Shown: positions 31,372 through 41,050 of the stretch, piece by piece | Position numbering within the stretch: position 1 is the stretch's first letter | Layout of the letters: each line of letters begins with the position of its first letter | Origin: a virus | Length of the DNA: 49,835 nucleotides | IMG/VR virus record: IMGVR_UViG_3300045996_000554 | Location: 1 to 49,835 of that record | Direction: 5' to 3' (one strand) | Notes under the pieces: generated by a model | What the model was told of the DNA's origin: nothing | Database searches by the model: none | Seen by the model: only the letters and a program-made list of their open reading frames with translations | Position numbers and translations under genes: made by a program

Positions 31372-32979
31372 CTATTGTACACCGAAAATCGGTAGCCGGG
31401 AAGCGGGGGAAGACGTCTTTTCTTCGCTCCCGGTTTCTTTTGCGTCTGGTGACATCAGGACACGTAGTACTTTGTTGGCCGCCGTCTGGTCACCCATCGA
31501 CGCCGCCTTCATCCCTTTGGCAATCCACGGGTTGGATAATGTACGGGAAAGTACAGTGTGTAGCGCCACAGCCGCTGTCATACCTACGCCCATGCCGAGA
31601 CCAGTACCGAGTACGTTATTGGCCCCGATCTGAGAGCCAGCCATAGCCCCACCACTGGAAGACGACAGATAGAACATGGCTTTGTTCATTGCGTACGATA
31701 GTGTTTCGGACATCTTGTCGTATCCGGAACCGAGGACCTTCTTGGCCGGGTCTGTGTCTCGCATTAGTTCGGATAGGGTTTTCAGGGCTTCGGTTTGTTC
31801 TTTACCCAGAGCCAGTGTCAACTTGGCCTCCCCGAAGTCTTTGAAGAGAGCTTTGTGGAAACGGTCTCCGGATAGTACCAGACCTTCGGATGTCTCGATA
31901 AAAGCGTTCTTCTTGGCCAGGACACGGAAGACTACAGCTTTACCCAAGTCAGCCTGTTCCTTCGGCGGGAGCATCTTGGACGCGGCACGAAGGCCGAACA
32001 GTCCTTTGAGGGACGACTCATTACCGATAAACGCATCCACAAACTGTTCTGGGTCCGTACGGGCCGCCTTGAACATGGCCGACTTTTCCTCTGCGGACAG
32101 TCCAAAGTCCATTGCCATCTTGTCCCAGTCGTACTTACCGGCGTCGTTGACCGTGTTACCAGCTTTCCAGTCGGTAATGGCTTGTTTAAGACCACGTTTA
32201 GCCGACAAACCACCTTCAACCGTTTCCGTTACATTCCTCCAAGCCTGTCCCATGATTTTCTCAAACGCCTTCTCCGCATACGCCGACTGCTGTCTACCCA
32301 GTTCCTCCGACGCTTTGGAACCACGAGTAAGGAACGAGGACAAACCAGCCCGACTGGGATTAGCTTCACCGAACGCCAGAGGATAGCCCATTTCGAACAT
32401 TTCACCACCAGCCTGGGTTGCCTTGTGCGTTACCCCGGTCAGTTCACGGATCTTTTCAGACTTGTCCACAAGCTGGCCGGCGGCCCGTTTAGTCATCATG
32501 GCTGACAACCCCAGACCTGCCGCTGACATACCCGAGTACAGTGCCACCTGTCCGAAAGGCGTCTCCTGCACCAGGTTGGCTTTCTTGTCACCTACGGCCC
32601 CGACGCCCCCGCCGACCGCCGTACCAGCAGCATTAGCCGCCATCTTGGCGAAGATACCAGCAGCCGGCTTGAACCGGCCCATAGCGGCTGTAGCTCCAAC
32701 CTCACCGAACAACGCCCCGAGGTCTGTCATCGGAGCCTGTGCCGGGTCCATAGCAGCACCGGCCAGCGCACCGGGGACACCACCGACCATACCCATACCA
32801 ACAGCGTTGGGGATACGTCGAGCGCCGTCTTCCACAGCTTTGGGGTCCGTGGTACCGCGGAACTGTTCCCCGACCTTAGACAGCCATTCGGGTGATCCCT
32901 GCGGAGCTTCAGGCTCTGGTACCGCCACACCTTCCTCCGGCTTCAGCGTCTCCCAGCCGTACTTCGATTCATTCGGCAT
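31372..32979 (-). CDS. Internal virion/ejection-type protein, 535 aa
   Basis: Starts at ATG 32979, 2 nt from the preceding stop. Long Gly/Ala-rich hydrophobic stretches (GGVPGALAGAAMDPAQAP, NAAGTAVGGGVGAVG, GLGMGVGMTAAVALHTVL) alternate with charged helical parts. This composition and the place as the last of three large proteins after the tail nozzle gene fit podovirus ejection proteins that cross the membrane with the DNA. No enzyme motif visible. Confidence 0.65.
   Translation of the reverse strand: MPNESKYGWETLKPEEGVAVPEPEAPQGSPEWLSKVGEQFRGTTDPKAVEDGARRIPNAVGMGMVGGVPGALAGAAMDPAQAPMTDLGALFGEVGATAAMGRFKPAAGIFAKMAANAAGTAVGGGVGAVGDKKANLVQETPFGQVALYSGMSAAGLGLSAMMTKRAAGQLVDKSEKIRELTGVTHKATQAGGEMFEMGYPLAFGEANPSRAGLSSFLTRGSKASEELGRQQSAYAEKAFEKIMGQAWRNVTETVEGGLSAKRGLKQAITDWKAGNTVNDAGKYDWDKMAMDFGLSAEEKSAMFKAARTDPEQFVDAFIGNESSLKGLFGLRAASKMLPPKEQADLGKAVVFRVLAKKNAFIETSEGLVLSGDRFHKALFKDFGEAKLTLALGKEQTEALKTLSELMRDTDPAKKVLGSGYDKMSETLSYAMNKAMFYLSSSSGGAMAGSQIGANNVLGTGLGMGVGMTAAVALHTVLSRTLSNPWIAKGMKAASMGDQTAANKVLRVLMSPDAKETGSEEKTSSPASRLPIFGVQ
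31396..31441 (+). terminator. Terminator of the early operon, inside the convergent gene
   Basis: Plus strand: CCGGGAAGCG and CGCTCCCGG form a stem with one bulge, followed by TTTCTTTT. Inside the loop AAGACGTCTT is a further palindrome. It lies in the last codons of the 31372 gene, 84 nt after the helicase stop. Confidence 0.6.
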
Positions 32980-32981
32980 AG

Positions 32982-34508
32982 TTACCTCTTGATCCCCCGG
33001 ATACGGCCTTTGTTGTCATAGATCAGTTCTTTCTTCTTCTTCCCCGCAGCCATCTCCATCATCTTCTGTCCTGACGGGATGACGGGCTTACGTCCGTCCT
33101 TCATTTCCTTTTGCGCCCATGTCAGGTAGTCGTCCAGGACATCGGCCATGTCCAGGTCGTTGGAGTCGATGCCGGCTCTGGACCGGGCTAACATCGCTTC
33201 CTGTGCCGACGCGAACGTCATAGCGCCGACAAAGAAGTTCTCGGGTTTGTCCCAGAACGGGGCCAGACCTTTACGTAGCCGTTCTTCTTCATGGCCGCTG
33301 ATAGCCACACCAGATTCACCGAGGAAGTACTTGGAGATACCCATGTTGAACAACTGGACCAGGGACCGGTCGCTGGGTTTGATGTCCCGAAGGTAGCCCT
33401 GTACCGACAACGGTAACATCTGCTTCAGCCCGGTGGCCGTAGGGTTCTTGGCCAAGGTGTGAAGGGACATACGGACGGTATCAACGGCCTGTTGGGTCTT
33501 CATCATCTGACCCTGTTCGGCCACGGAAATATCCCGTATTCCCTGCTCCGACCACCAGTCGGGTTTGTTGAGCCACGGGTTGCCGGTTTTAATAGCCTGG
33601 ATCGGGGACTGGTAGCCAAACTCCTGCTCACCCCAGCCGTTGGTGATGGTGACTTTGGTAGGCATCAGGTCTTTAACGGCTTTGATGTCCGGTGGTGTAC
33701 CAGGTGCTTTAGCAGGACGATTATCAGCCTTAACACCTTCACGATAAGCGAACTCGCCGTGGGAGTAGTCTACAGCCGCGGACAACAAGGCGTCCTCGTA
33801 ACGGGGATCATCAGGGTCCTTACCGGCAGCTTTAAACTCTGCTTCGGCTTTCATCAGACCCTGTTTCAGATACGGGTCTGCCGTAGCCATCCGGTCACGC
33901 TTTTGCTTATATTCCCACTGAGCGTCGAGACGGGACTGGGTACGTTCATCCACCTTGTATTTCTGCATGAACTTCAACCGTTCCATCTCCATCTTCATGG
34001 CGTTGGTTTCCCGAGACTGCATGTCTTGCAGTGCCGCAAACTCCTGCTTCATCGCCACGTCCCGGCGACCCTCGATCTCACGCTGAAGGACACCGGCCAT
34101 CTGCTGGGCGTACTGCTGCTTAACCTGCTGCTCCCGTTGCTTCTCCTCAACTACCGTCCGTTCCTGTACAAACGCCTTTTCCTTAACAGACCGGAACTGT
34201 CTACCCGCCATAGAGTCAGCAAAGCCTGTGAAGAAGTTGGCTAAAAACTCTCTCGCCGGGGAGTTGTTCTTCCTCCACCGTTCATCGAACGTATTGGCAT
34301 CCGGCATCTCGCCACGCTGTGACGCCTGGGTCATGAACCCTTTGAAGGCCATACCTAAGGCATCGTCTTCTTCTTTCACGTCCTGACGTTGGCGTATCTG
34401 TCCACCTTCGGCCACAGAACCGTTAAGGAAATCCGTCAACCGGTTCGTCTCCTGTTCCTCGTACTCAGGATTCCTCTGACCGCCCATGAAGTCTAATAGG
34501 TTCAACAT
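32982..34508 (-). CDS. Coiled-coil internal virion protein, 508 aa
   Basis: ATG at 34508 overlaps the previous stop. Residues ~110-215 are a long charged helical region rich in Gln/Glu/Arg/Met (EKQREQQVKQQYAQQMAGVL), likely coiled coil. The C-terminal half is globular and ends in a Lys-rich stretch. Middle member of the three large virion proteins; probably part of the internal core or ejectosome. Confidence 0.62.
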   Translation of the reverse strand: MLNLLDFMGGQRNPEYEEQETNRLTDFLNGSVAEGGQIRQRQDVKEEDDALGMAFKGFMTQASQRGEMPDANTFDERWRKNNSPAREFLANFFTGFADSMAGRQFRSVKEKAFVQERTVVEEKQREQQVKQQYAQQMAGVLQREIEGRRDVAMKQEFAALQDMQSRETNAMKMEMERLKFMQKYKVDERTQSRLDAQWEYKQKRDRMATADPYLKQGLMKAEAEFKAAGKDPDDPRYEDALLSAAVDYSHGEFAYREGVKADNRPAKAPGTPPDIKAVKDLMPTKVTITNGWGEQEFGYQSPIQAIKTGNPWLNKPDWWSEQGIRDISVAEQGQMMKTQQAVDTVRMSLHTLAKNPTATGLKQMLPLSVQGYLRDIKPSDRSLVQLFNMGISKYFLGESGVAISGHEEERLRKGLAPFWDKPENFFVGAMTFASAQEAMLARSRAGIDSNDLDMADVLDDYLTWAQKEMKDGRKPVIPSGQKMMEMAAGKKKKELIYDNKGRIRGIKR

Positions 34509-36376
34509 TATCCCGGTCCTCCAGGTACATCATAAGCAGGATTCCCACTAACTCTGCCACCACCCAAACCACGCACCCCGCGGGGAATGAGATTACCCAG
34601 ACCACCGGTCAGACCTCCAATAGTGGAAGTTATCGCAGAGTTCGCCAGGTTCTGCCAGAACGACGGCTGGGACGCCGAACGGGTCAGGTCGCTGCTGAGA
34701 CCAGCGCGTCCACCCAAAGCGGTATTCGCCAACCCGGTGTACTGACTACCAATCCTGTTCAAACCTTCGGCCCCAGAGATCAACTGGTGAGACAGAGCCG
34801 TAGCCACATCCGCCGAGATACCCAGCGACGTAAGGATGTTACGGAACTGTTCGGACAACCGGTTAGTATCAGCGTTCTGCTGGTTGATCCCGGCGGTAAG
34901 ACCGGTCCCCGAGGCGTTGTTGATCGTACCCAGGGCGTTGTTCACGTTGTCCGACTGGATGCCGAACATACGAGCCAGTTCGGATCCGGCCCCAAGCTGG
35001 AGGTTACCGGATTTGATCAGGGCGTCCAGGGCGGTTTGTACCTGGGCATTAGCGTCGGTGTTCAGCCGGGTGGATGTATCCATCCCCAGACCGAGACGCC
35101 TAAAGGCCGAATCGTTGGCCGTACCGACCATGTTAACGCCAGAATTCATACGCTGTAGTTCCTGATCCAGCGTGGAGTTAAAGCCTGTGGTACCAGTCTT
35201 GAGCCTGTCCGCGGCGATCTGCCCCGCCGAAGACATCATCCCGGCTCCGGTGGCCATATTGGACGCCGCTGAACGGAACACGTCAGCGCCGGCTCCGGAC
35301 AGCTGGCCCAACAGTGCCGACGCATCCCCGGTCACGTCCCCGGCTACCCCCATAGAAGCCAGCAACTGCTTCATCTTCTGTTCCTGCCGTACGGCGATGG
35401 CGTCACGGATGGAGGCGGATTCGGCCTGTGCCGCCTGATCACTGAACGACGCCAGGGCTTGGCCCGCTGTCCCGGCCCCCAGAGCGTCACCCGTTCTCGC
35501 TGCCATCTCCCTACGGGCTGCGTTGGCTCTCTGGAGCATGGCCGTGTTGCTGGCCTCCCGTGCCATCGTGATCATCTGGTCCTGGGGTAGGAGCGCCCCG
35601 CCTTCGCCGCCGGCATCAACGATCCCCATAGCCGAGTTGAAGATCCGTCTGGCCTCCGGGGTCATCCCGTTGTCCTGCATCTTACCGGTAATGTCAGCCA
35701 TAAAGGACGACATCTCCGGGGTCATCCCACCGCGGCCAACGATCCCCTGACCCTGACCAAACAGACTACGTGTCTGTTCGTCCTGCCCACCATCCCTGAT
35801 GATATTGAGGAACTGGTTGATAGCTTCTCTGGATTCCTTGGTCTGACCCTGTGACCCTACCAGGTCCATGCCGACCTTCTGTAGGTCCATCAGAGGGGCG
35901 GTAAAGCCACCGTGGGCAATCAACCCCTGTGCCTGTTCGTTCAGCCCTGCCGACTGGGGGTTCCATCCGCCACGGGACAAAATACCTCTGGACGCCTGGT
36001 CTACCTCCGGGGTCCCGTAGGTTAGAATCTCCGACAGCCGATCCCACACATCGTCACTGCGTTCGGTTCTACCACCCCGGTTGACGATGTCCTGTGCCGA
36101 CGAGATGTTACCGTTCAGGGAGTCAATGAACGGTCGCATCGCATCGGGGAACTGGAAGTTCCTCAGGTCACCAAACGACCCCATGATGTTACCGTTGACA
36201 CCGGACAGTTGTTCCAGGATCGACCGTAGGTCCCCGCCAGCCTGACCATTGATCAACGACATGAAGGCAGCGGCTGCGGGGTTGTTGTACAGGTCCCCCA
36301 TGCCGAACATGCGTTCAAACAATTCCTGTAACTGCTGTGTCTGAGTACGACCTTCTTTGACCCCACCTGACGGCAT
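34508..36376 (-). CDS. Large repeat-containing virion protein, 622 aa
   Basis: ATG at 36376 follows AGGGGG, shortly after a late-type -10 motif. Residues ~95-260 contain degenerate units of about 20-40 residues built on a 'G(I/L)..RGG.(T/N)P' core (GILSRGGWNPQS, GLIAHGGFTAPL, GIVGRGGMTPEM, DNGMTPEARR). The rest is Asn/Gln/Ala-rich helix. It ends ROUGHLY as VSGNPAYDVPGGPG. An internal or tail-associated structural protein; family not named. Confidence 0.62.
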   Translation of the reverse strand: MPSGGVKEGRTQTQQLQELFERMFGMGDLYNNPAAAAFMSLINGQAGGDLRSILEQLSGVNGNIMGSFGDLRNFQFPDAMRPFIDSLNGNISSAQDIVNRGGRTERSDDVWDRLSEILTYGTPEVDQASRGILSRGGWNPQSAGLNEQAQGLIAHGGFTAPLMDLQKVGMDLVGSQGQTKESREAINQFLNIIRDGGQDEQTRSLFGQGQGIVGRGGMTPEMSSFMADITGKMQDNGMTPEARRIFNSAMGIVDAGGEGGALLPQDQMITMAREASNTAMLQRANAARREMAARTGDALGAGTAGQALASFSDQAAQAESASIRDAIAVRQEQKMKQLLASMGVAGDVTGDASALLGQLSGAGADVFRSAASNMATGAGMMSSAGQIAADRLKTGTTGFNSTLDQELQRMNSGVNMVGTANDSAFRRLGLGMDTSTRLNTDANAQVQTALDALIKSGNLQLGAGSELARMFGIQSDNVNNALGTINNASGTGLTAGINQQNADTNRLSEQFRNILTSLGISADVATALSHQLISGAEGLNRIGSQYTGLANTALGGRAGLSSDLTRSASQPSFWQNLANSAITSTIGGLTGGLGNLIPRGVRGLGGGRVSGNPAYDVPGGPG

Positions 36377-36392
36377 ACACCACCCCCTGTAA

Positions 36393-36403
36393 CTATTTTA
36401 GCG
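36393..36403 (-). promoter_or_regulatory. Late-type promoter motif before the 622-aa virion gene
   Basis: Minus strand CGCTAAAATAGT, -10 TAAAAT at 36395-36400. The predicted mRNA start lies ~10 nt before the AGGGGG ribosome site of the 36376 gene. The remainder of the 36377-36429 gap holds nothing else. Confidence 0.5.
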
Positions 36404-36429
36404 TGTTAGCCGTCCAACCTACCGCCAAA

Positions 36430-36819
36430 TCAGGCAGTTAAGGTAACGGTGGCTGTAGGACACAGTTCCAGGTCGAGCTTGACCCCATTCCTCATGACCG
36501 TCATGACCCGGAAAGCGGCGGCCCCTGTGGTACCGGTAACGATGGAAATGTCGGCGGGGGACCGGGAGGCTGTACCCACCCTGGTAGAAGCCATCCCTGT
36601 CCGCTCCATCCAGATTTCATACTCCAGTACTTCCGGGTCGATGGAGTCGGTCCAGGATACCGCCACTTCGTTACGGCCCCCGACGGTCCAGGTAACCATC
36701 GCTTTTATCCCTCCCGCGATTGGAACACGGGACATACGCGGGGCGGATGAGAGATACCTGGTGGGAGAGACGATACCAGGAGACTCCAGGCGGCGTAGGC
36801 GACTCTGGTCGTCTATCAT
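36430..36819 (-). CDS. FN3-like structural protein, 129 aa
   Basis: ATG at 36819 follows GGAGGCTGGGGC. Residues ~40-125 read as a fibronectin type III-like sandwich (EVAVSWTDSIDPEVLEYEIW, then AAAFRVMTVMRNG). Such domains decorate phage tails and heads. Overlaps the nozzle gene by 4 nt. Confidence 0.6.
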   Translation of the reverse strand: MIDDQSRLRRLESPGIVSPTRYLSSAPRMSRVPIAGGIKAMVTWTVGGRNEVAVSWTDSIDPEVLEYEIWMERTGMASTRVGTASRSPADISIVTGTTGAAAFRVMTVMRNGVKLDLELCPTATVTLTA

Positions 36820-38843
36820 GCCCCAGCCTCCGGGGTGAAGATCAGACCTAACGTCTGGACTTCAAATGCCTGGTTTACAGCGCCGACCAGGGCTTTGACC
36901 TGGACCCGCTGGCAGACGACTTGTACGGGAAACCAATGGATCTTGTAGGACGACCGTTGGGCGATGAATGGTGGATCGTAGGACGTGGCTGTAGTCAGGT
37001 CCCCGCTGAACTCGTCCAGACGATACGACACGGTGGGGTCGTTATCGGAGGTGAACTTGGTCCGTTCCAGTTTCACATAAGACAACATCGGGTGATGACC
37101 GGGTTGTCTTAACAAGTTGACATGGTTCCCCGCTGGGAGGTCCAGCAGGTTGGTCGTGAAATAAGCCTGATACGGCCCAGCCGTACCATCAATATTGGCC
37201 GTGAAGTCTAACACAGCAATCTTCCACGTTCCCCCTACGTCCTGTACAGCGCCGATCAGATACTCTCTCGGATCGTCCAGACTAAGCCGGCCCACAGTAA
37301 CTGCAGTCAGATCAGTCCCAATCGACCAGGGTGGGAACCAGAAGCCTCGTCCTATGTCGTACACCATCTGGTAGCCGTCACCAAAGTTGACGACCAGCCA
37401 TGTGTAACCAACCTGGGACCACACGACCAACTGAATGTTATTATCCGTCGCAGCTTCCATCCGAGTACGTAAAGTCGTCCCCACGGCGTCGGATATCGCC
37501 ACCGGGGCGTTGTTACCAACAATAGCGTACACCTGGGCGTCTTTGGATAGCACAAACGTCGTGTCACGATATGACGTAGAAGCCAGCTTCATCTCTGGTT
37601 TCATACCAACACCACGAGCGAAGTTCAACAACCGGATATTCGTCCTGTCCTCACCGATGACAACGTATACATCATCTGTGGTGAAGATGAACAAACGGTC
37701 CTGAGCGGAACTGAGAGATACGATATCGTGAGGAAGAATGTACCAGTTACCGCGAATACCGTCAGGGTCGGGGAAGCATTCTTCCGGGACGCCGGTATAG
37801 ATTTCTTCCTGGCCGCTGAAGTACAACCTGTTCTCAATCCCGTACCAGATACGTCGGGCGAAGTAGGCGATGTTGGAGTGGTGTCCCGCCGGGTCAGAAT
37901 AAACAGACGGATAGATCCTGGCCGGTGGACCACTATTGATCACCATATCCGGGGCGATACGGGTAAAGTCCAGATCAGCGTCGGCTACCGGGTCACCGGC
38001 TGTGCCGCCATTGTCGATCCAGGTGAACGGCGTACCGGTGCCGTCGTTGACCACACGGTCTACTTCAAGGAACAAACCACCACCGTCTGTCGTACGGTAG
38101 ATGATGATCTGGGGGTAGATGAGGTTGTCCGCATAAGGTGTGATCGTCACCTGTGGGACTTTGTCAATAAACGCCCCGGTATCTACCCATTCTGAACGGT
38201 TGCCGAAGTGACGGTCGGTGGCAAGAGCGCCAAGTTCGTTGCCATAACCATAAGCGTACTTCCAGCCGATCCGTACAGTAACGGTACCTGTAGACGCACC
38301 CCAGGAACCTATGGCCACCAGTGCCGGGGCCGTCGGGTCCTCCGGTAACCCCCAGGGACGATCACTAACAACCCCGGACCCGTTATCACGTAAAACACGG
38401 GCATTGTATAGTTCAGAGTAGGTACTAATACCTTCCAAACGAATAAACACCTGACCGTGGGCTATCAGGATCTCGTGTGGTTCCAGAGAGTTGTTTTCTA
38501 CTGTCAGAGGGTTCCATAACCCGGAACCTTCCGTGTGGTAATAAAACTTGTATGTCACGGGGGAGACGATAGACGTGTCTCGTACGGACGCCACGATGTG
38601 GAGATAGCCGTCACCTACGGTACGGTAGATGCCGATGCGTTCAGGACGGAGGTTAGAGGGCAGTGCTGGAATGTCATCATAGTACGACCACCCCGGACGA
38701 CGTGACAGCTTCCCACCCAGCGTGACGTACATGTTGGAGCCGTCTACGATACGAGGACGAGGGTCTAACTCCTTGGTCGTTACGTCGTAGGAGAGGGCCA
38801 GGTTTTCCAGTTCTCGTACGTCGTATTGAGTGGATTCAGGCAT
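36816..38843 (-). CDS. Tail tubular protein B-like (nozzle) protein, 675 aa
   Basis: The N-terminal block with DGSNMYVTLGGKLSRRPGW is the 'N..v...G.l.RRPG' signature of podovirus tail-tube-B/stabilisation proteins. The rest is beta-propeller-like, with repeated Tyr/Trp strands (DRLFIFTTDDVYVVIG, AQVYAIVGNNAPVAISD). It would form the distal tail tube below the tail-tube-A adaptors encoded just upstream. Size fits the family (650-800 aa). Confidence 0.75.
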   Translation of the reverse strand: MPESTQYDVRELENLALSYDVTTKELDPRPRIVDGSNMYVTLGGKLSRRPGWSYYDDIPALPSNLRPERIGIYRTVGDGYLHIVASVRDTSIVSPVTYKFYYHTEGSGLWNPLTVENNSLEPHEILIAHGQVFIRLEGISTYSELYNARVLRDNGSGVVSDRPWGLPEDPTAPALVAIGSWGASTGTVTVRIGWKYAYGYGNELGALATDRHFGNRSEWVDTGAFIDKVPQVTITPYADNLIYPQIIIYRTTDGGGLFLEVDRVVNDGTGTPFTWIDNGGTAGDPVADADLDFTRIAPDMVINSGPPARIYPSVYSDPAGHHSNIAYFARRIWYGIENRLYFSGQEEIYTGVPEECFPDPDGIRGNWYILPHDIVSLSSAQDRLFIFTTDDVYVVIGEDRTNIRLLNFARGVGMKPEMKLASTSYRDTTFVLSKDAQVYAIVGNNAPVAISDAVGTTLRTRMEAATDNNIQLVVWSQVGYTWLVVNFGDGYQMVYDIGRGFWFPPWSIGTDLTAVTVGRLSLDDPREYLIGAVQDVGGTWKIAVLDFTANIDGTAGPYQAYFTTNLLDLPAGNHVNLLRQPGHHPMLSYVKLERTKFTSDNDPTVSYRLDEFSGDLTTATSYDPPFIAQRSSYKIHWFPVQVVCQRVQVKALVGAVNQAFEVQTLGLIFTPEAGA

Positions 38844-39268
38844 TAGTTACCGTCCAGGAATGTCATAGGGCCTCGATTGGCATGACCGAGAGCTTTACGT
38901 GTCTTACCCATCTTAACCAAATCGTTGATCACGTCCCAGTTGGACCGGGACCCGGCGGCCTTAGTAGCCGGCTTGGACCAGTCCACGGCTTTGGCCGGGT
39001 TGATGGACCCGGAGGCCGTCTTGGCCATCTCGTCGCCGTAGGCCAGCATACGTTTAGGTATGTCTTCCACGGTGGATACGCGGGTCAGAAGTTTGGTACC
39101 GTTCTTTAGTTGACCGGAGAGTAGCTTGACCCGCCCGCCGAGGGACGGACCGGAGGCGTCTCCAGTCAGTACTTCAGGTTTCTTACCGGACTTCAGGTCT
39201 TTTACTGCCTTACCTACGGTCTTCGGCGTCACTCCGGACAACAGGTCCAACAACGCTTTAGGGTCCAT
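38843..39268 (-). CDS. Virion-region protein, 141 aa
   Basis: ATG at 39268 (MDPKALLDLLSG) follows GGAGGG and sits 1 nt after the previous stop; the longer frame to 39412 is not supported. Basic, soluble, Lys/Gly/Ser-rich. Function unknown; lies between adaptor and nozzle genes. Confidence 0.6.
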   Translation of the reverse strand: MDPKALLDLLSGVTPKTVGKAVKDLKSGKKPEVLTGDASGPSLGGRVKLLSGQLKNGTKLLTRVSTVEDIPKRMLAYGDEMAKTASGSINPAKAVDWSKPATKAAGSRSNWDVINDLVKMGKTRKALGHANRGPMTFLDGN

Positions 39269-39269
39269 C

Positions 39270-39932
39270 CTACCCTCCCAGTTCCAGTCCGAACTCCGGT
39301 ATGATGACCGTATCGCCTTCAGCCAGACCTTCGGACATGGCCATCTCGCTAAGAGCTGCGTAGAAGGACTGACGGGCCAATGGCCAATCCTTGTCACGTA
39401 AAATCTCCTCACGGAACTTCCACTCTAAGCCGGCGCGGAAGACATCGTAGTACGTATCGTCCCAGGGGAGGGTGTAGGAGGCCAAGGTCGCGTTGGTCAA
39501 CCGTGTAGGTGTCTTCTTGTACGTACCCGTCACCCACCAGTCCGGGGCGGATACAGACGGACGAGGTGATAACACAAACGCCCCACGGGCTTTGTCATAC
39601 CCGATCTTGTTGGGCATATCCGAAGCCATCGTCGGGGATACGTTCTTCTGCCACTTCAGAGGCCATTGATCATAGGACGATGAGACCAGCCACGCCTCAT
39701 GGATCGAGAAGAAGTCGGAGGGTACAGCGAGTAATGGTGGGCCGTAGAACGCTTCGTCCTGTGTCAGGTGAAACGGCGGCAACTCCTCTAAGGTCTCCCG
39801 CCACGGATACCGGTGCCACATCTTACCCAAGACCTCGTCACAGAAACGTACAGCAAAACCGTCGGGTAACGACCGACCGTACCGTAACTGTAAAAGACTG
39901 ATAGCCGTGTTAGGCGTCAGTGTTCTAGCCAT
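39270..39932 (-). CDS. Tail tubular protein A-like adaptor, copy 2, 220 aa
   Basis: MARTLTPNTAISLLQLRYGR, then VLGKMWHRYPWRETLEELPP and a C-terminal helical part (YYDVFRAGLEWKFREEILRD). The layout resembles T7 gp11-type tail adaptors: N-terminal helices, a W.W/P segment, beta-barrel, C-terminal helices. It overlaps the next adaptor-like gene by 8 nt. Confidence 0.6.
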   Translation of the reverse strand: MARTLTPNTAISLLQLRYGRSLPDGFAVRFCDEVLGKMWHRYPWRETLEELPPFHLTQDEAFYGPPLLAVPSDFFSIHEAWLVSSSYDQWPLKWQKNVSPTMASDMPNKIGYDKARGAFVLSPRPSVSAPDWWVTGTYKKTPTRLTNATLASYTLPWDDTYYDVFRAGLEWKFREEILRDKDWPLARQSFYAALSEMAMSEGLAEGDTVIIPEFGLELGG

Positions 39933-40605
39933 TACCCACCTCCCGGCCTAACGAGGTCAAGAATTTGTCTTCGGCCATCTTCATCGTGGCTATGGCTGAC
40001 TCCACCACACCGAACTGGCCGCTGTGCTGGGTCTGCCCCCCGTTGCTGACCACGGCACCGGTACGAGGCGAATGCGCAAACGCCAAGGCTCTCAGTAACA
40101 CCAGTTCCTCGAACACCCAGAACCACTCGGCGGGGCAACCACACAGGGTCGTATAGTCAGTGCCTTCGTTGCCTACGGCGATGGGTGTAACGTCTTTCTT
40201 GTACCAGCCGTACAGCTTAGGCATCGTGCTGTAACCTACAGGGACCGGCAGAACACGTAACGTATCGTCCGACGTCCATGCCACCTGGGAAGGCTTACCG
40301 GTGATATCCGTCGTGGTCTCCGGTAGGGCCGCGGTAACCTCCAGGTCGTGTTGTTCCTCGTCTACCCGTAGCGTCACCTTGACCAAGCCGAAACAATCCG
40401 TGATAGCCGGGGACGGTGTGTAGTCCTGTGTGCTGTTGGCCAACGTAACCACCGGAATGCTCTCAACCGACCAGGACCACGGGGCCGCCGACCACAGCCG
40501 GTTGTGGGCGTAGTTCAGGATGCGGTACTTCATGGTCGAGTCGTCCACGGGTAAGTTACCCGTAAACCTCTTGGCGTAGTTGAGAGCTTCCAGTGGGGTG
40601 GGCAT
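39925..40605 (-). CDS. Tail tubular protein A-like adaptor, copy 1, 226 aa
   Basis: RILNYAHNRLWSAAPWSWSV near residues 28-47 is close to the gp11-type N-terminal signature. A central beta region follows (LPVPVGYSTMPKLYGWYKK), then C-terminal helices (FEELVLLRALAFAHS). Likely joins portal to the tail nozzle. Two adaptor-like genes in a row is notable. Confidence 0.65.
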   Translation of the reverse strand: MPTPLEALNYAKRFTGNLPVDDSTMKYRILNYAHNRLWSAAPWSWSVESIPVVTLANSTQDYTPSPAITDCFGLVKVTLRVDEEQHDLEVTAALPETTTDITGKPSQVAWTSDDTLRVLPVPVGYSTMPKLYGWYKKDVTPIAVGNEGTDYTTLCGCPAEWFWVFEELVLLRALAFAHSPRTGAVVSNGGQTQHSGQFGVVESAIATMKMAEDKFLTSLGREVGNG

Positions 40606-40607
40606 GA

Positions 40608-41036
40608 CTATCCTCCGATCTCATCCCCCGGCGGGATCAGATGCTGTGGCGGTGCTTCCTGTCCCGGACCTGGCGGCGTGTGGTACTCCTTGTGGCACCA
40701 CTGACAGACGAGGACTAACTGACGTTTCCCCGCGATCCCGGTGGTCACCTGGCCGGCCAGCCGGGTAGATCGTCCGTCCTGCTTCAAATGACTGCATCCG
40801 TTCTGCCTTTGGGCCTTCTGGGCCTCCATCTCGGCAATCGTCTGTATCCTCTGCTGGTCCATCCGCTCCTGCATCTTCGCGGCCTTTTCGCGCCGTTCTT
40901 TGATGCCCAGAAGCGTCTCAGCGAGTAGTGCCTTAATCTCCGGATTGTCCAGCCCTCCACCAGATAAAGCCGCTACGGCCAGAGCCGGGGCCACCTTTTC
41001 CAGCGGTGATTCCTGTATATTCAAAGGTCTTGCCAT
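40608..41036 (-). CDS. Coiled-coil protein with zinc ribbon, 142 aa
   Basis: ATG at 41036 (MARPLNIQES) follows GGAAGG; the frame to 41096 is not needed. A charged helix (KERREKAAKMQERMDQQRIQ) is followed by CSHLK and LVCQWCHKEYH, a likely zinc ribbon, and a Pro-rich tail. Unknown structural or assembly role. Confidence 0.6.
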   Translation of the reverse strand: MARPLNIQESPLEKVAPALAVAALSGGGLDNPEIKALLAETLLGIKERREKAAKMQERMDQQRIQTIAEMEAQKAQRQNGCSHLKQDGRSTRLAGQVTTGIAGKRQLVLVCQWCHKEYHTPPGPGQEAPPQHLIPPGDEIGG

Positions 41037-41050
41037 ATTCCCGTCCTTCC

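Noticed and set aside
31369-31380. TACAAT on the minus strand as a further late promoter
   Set aside because: It is made of the last codons and stop of the 31372 gene, lacks the CGC and GTAGGTG flanks, and would drive only the 29-aa frame.
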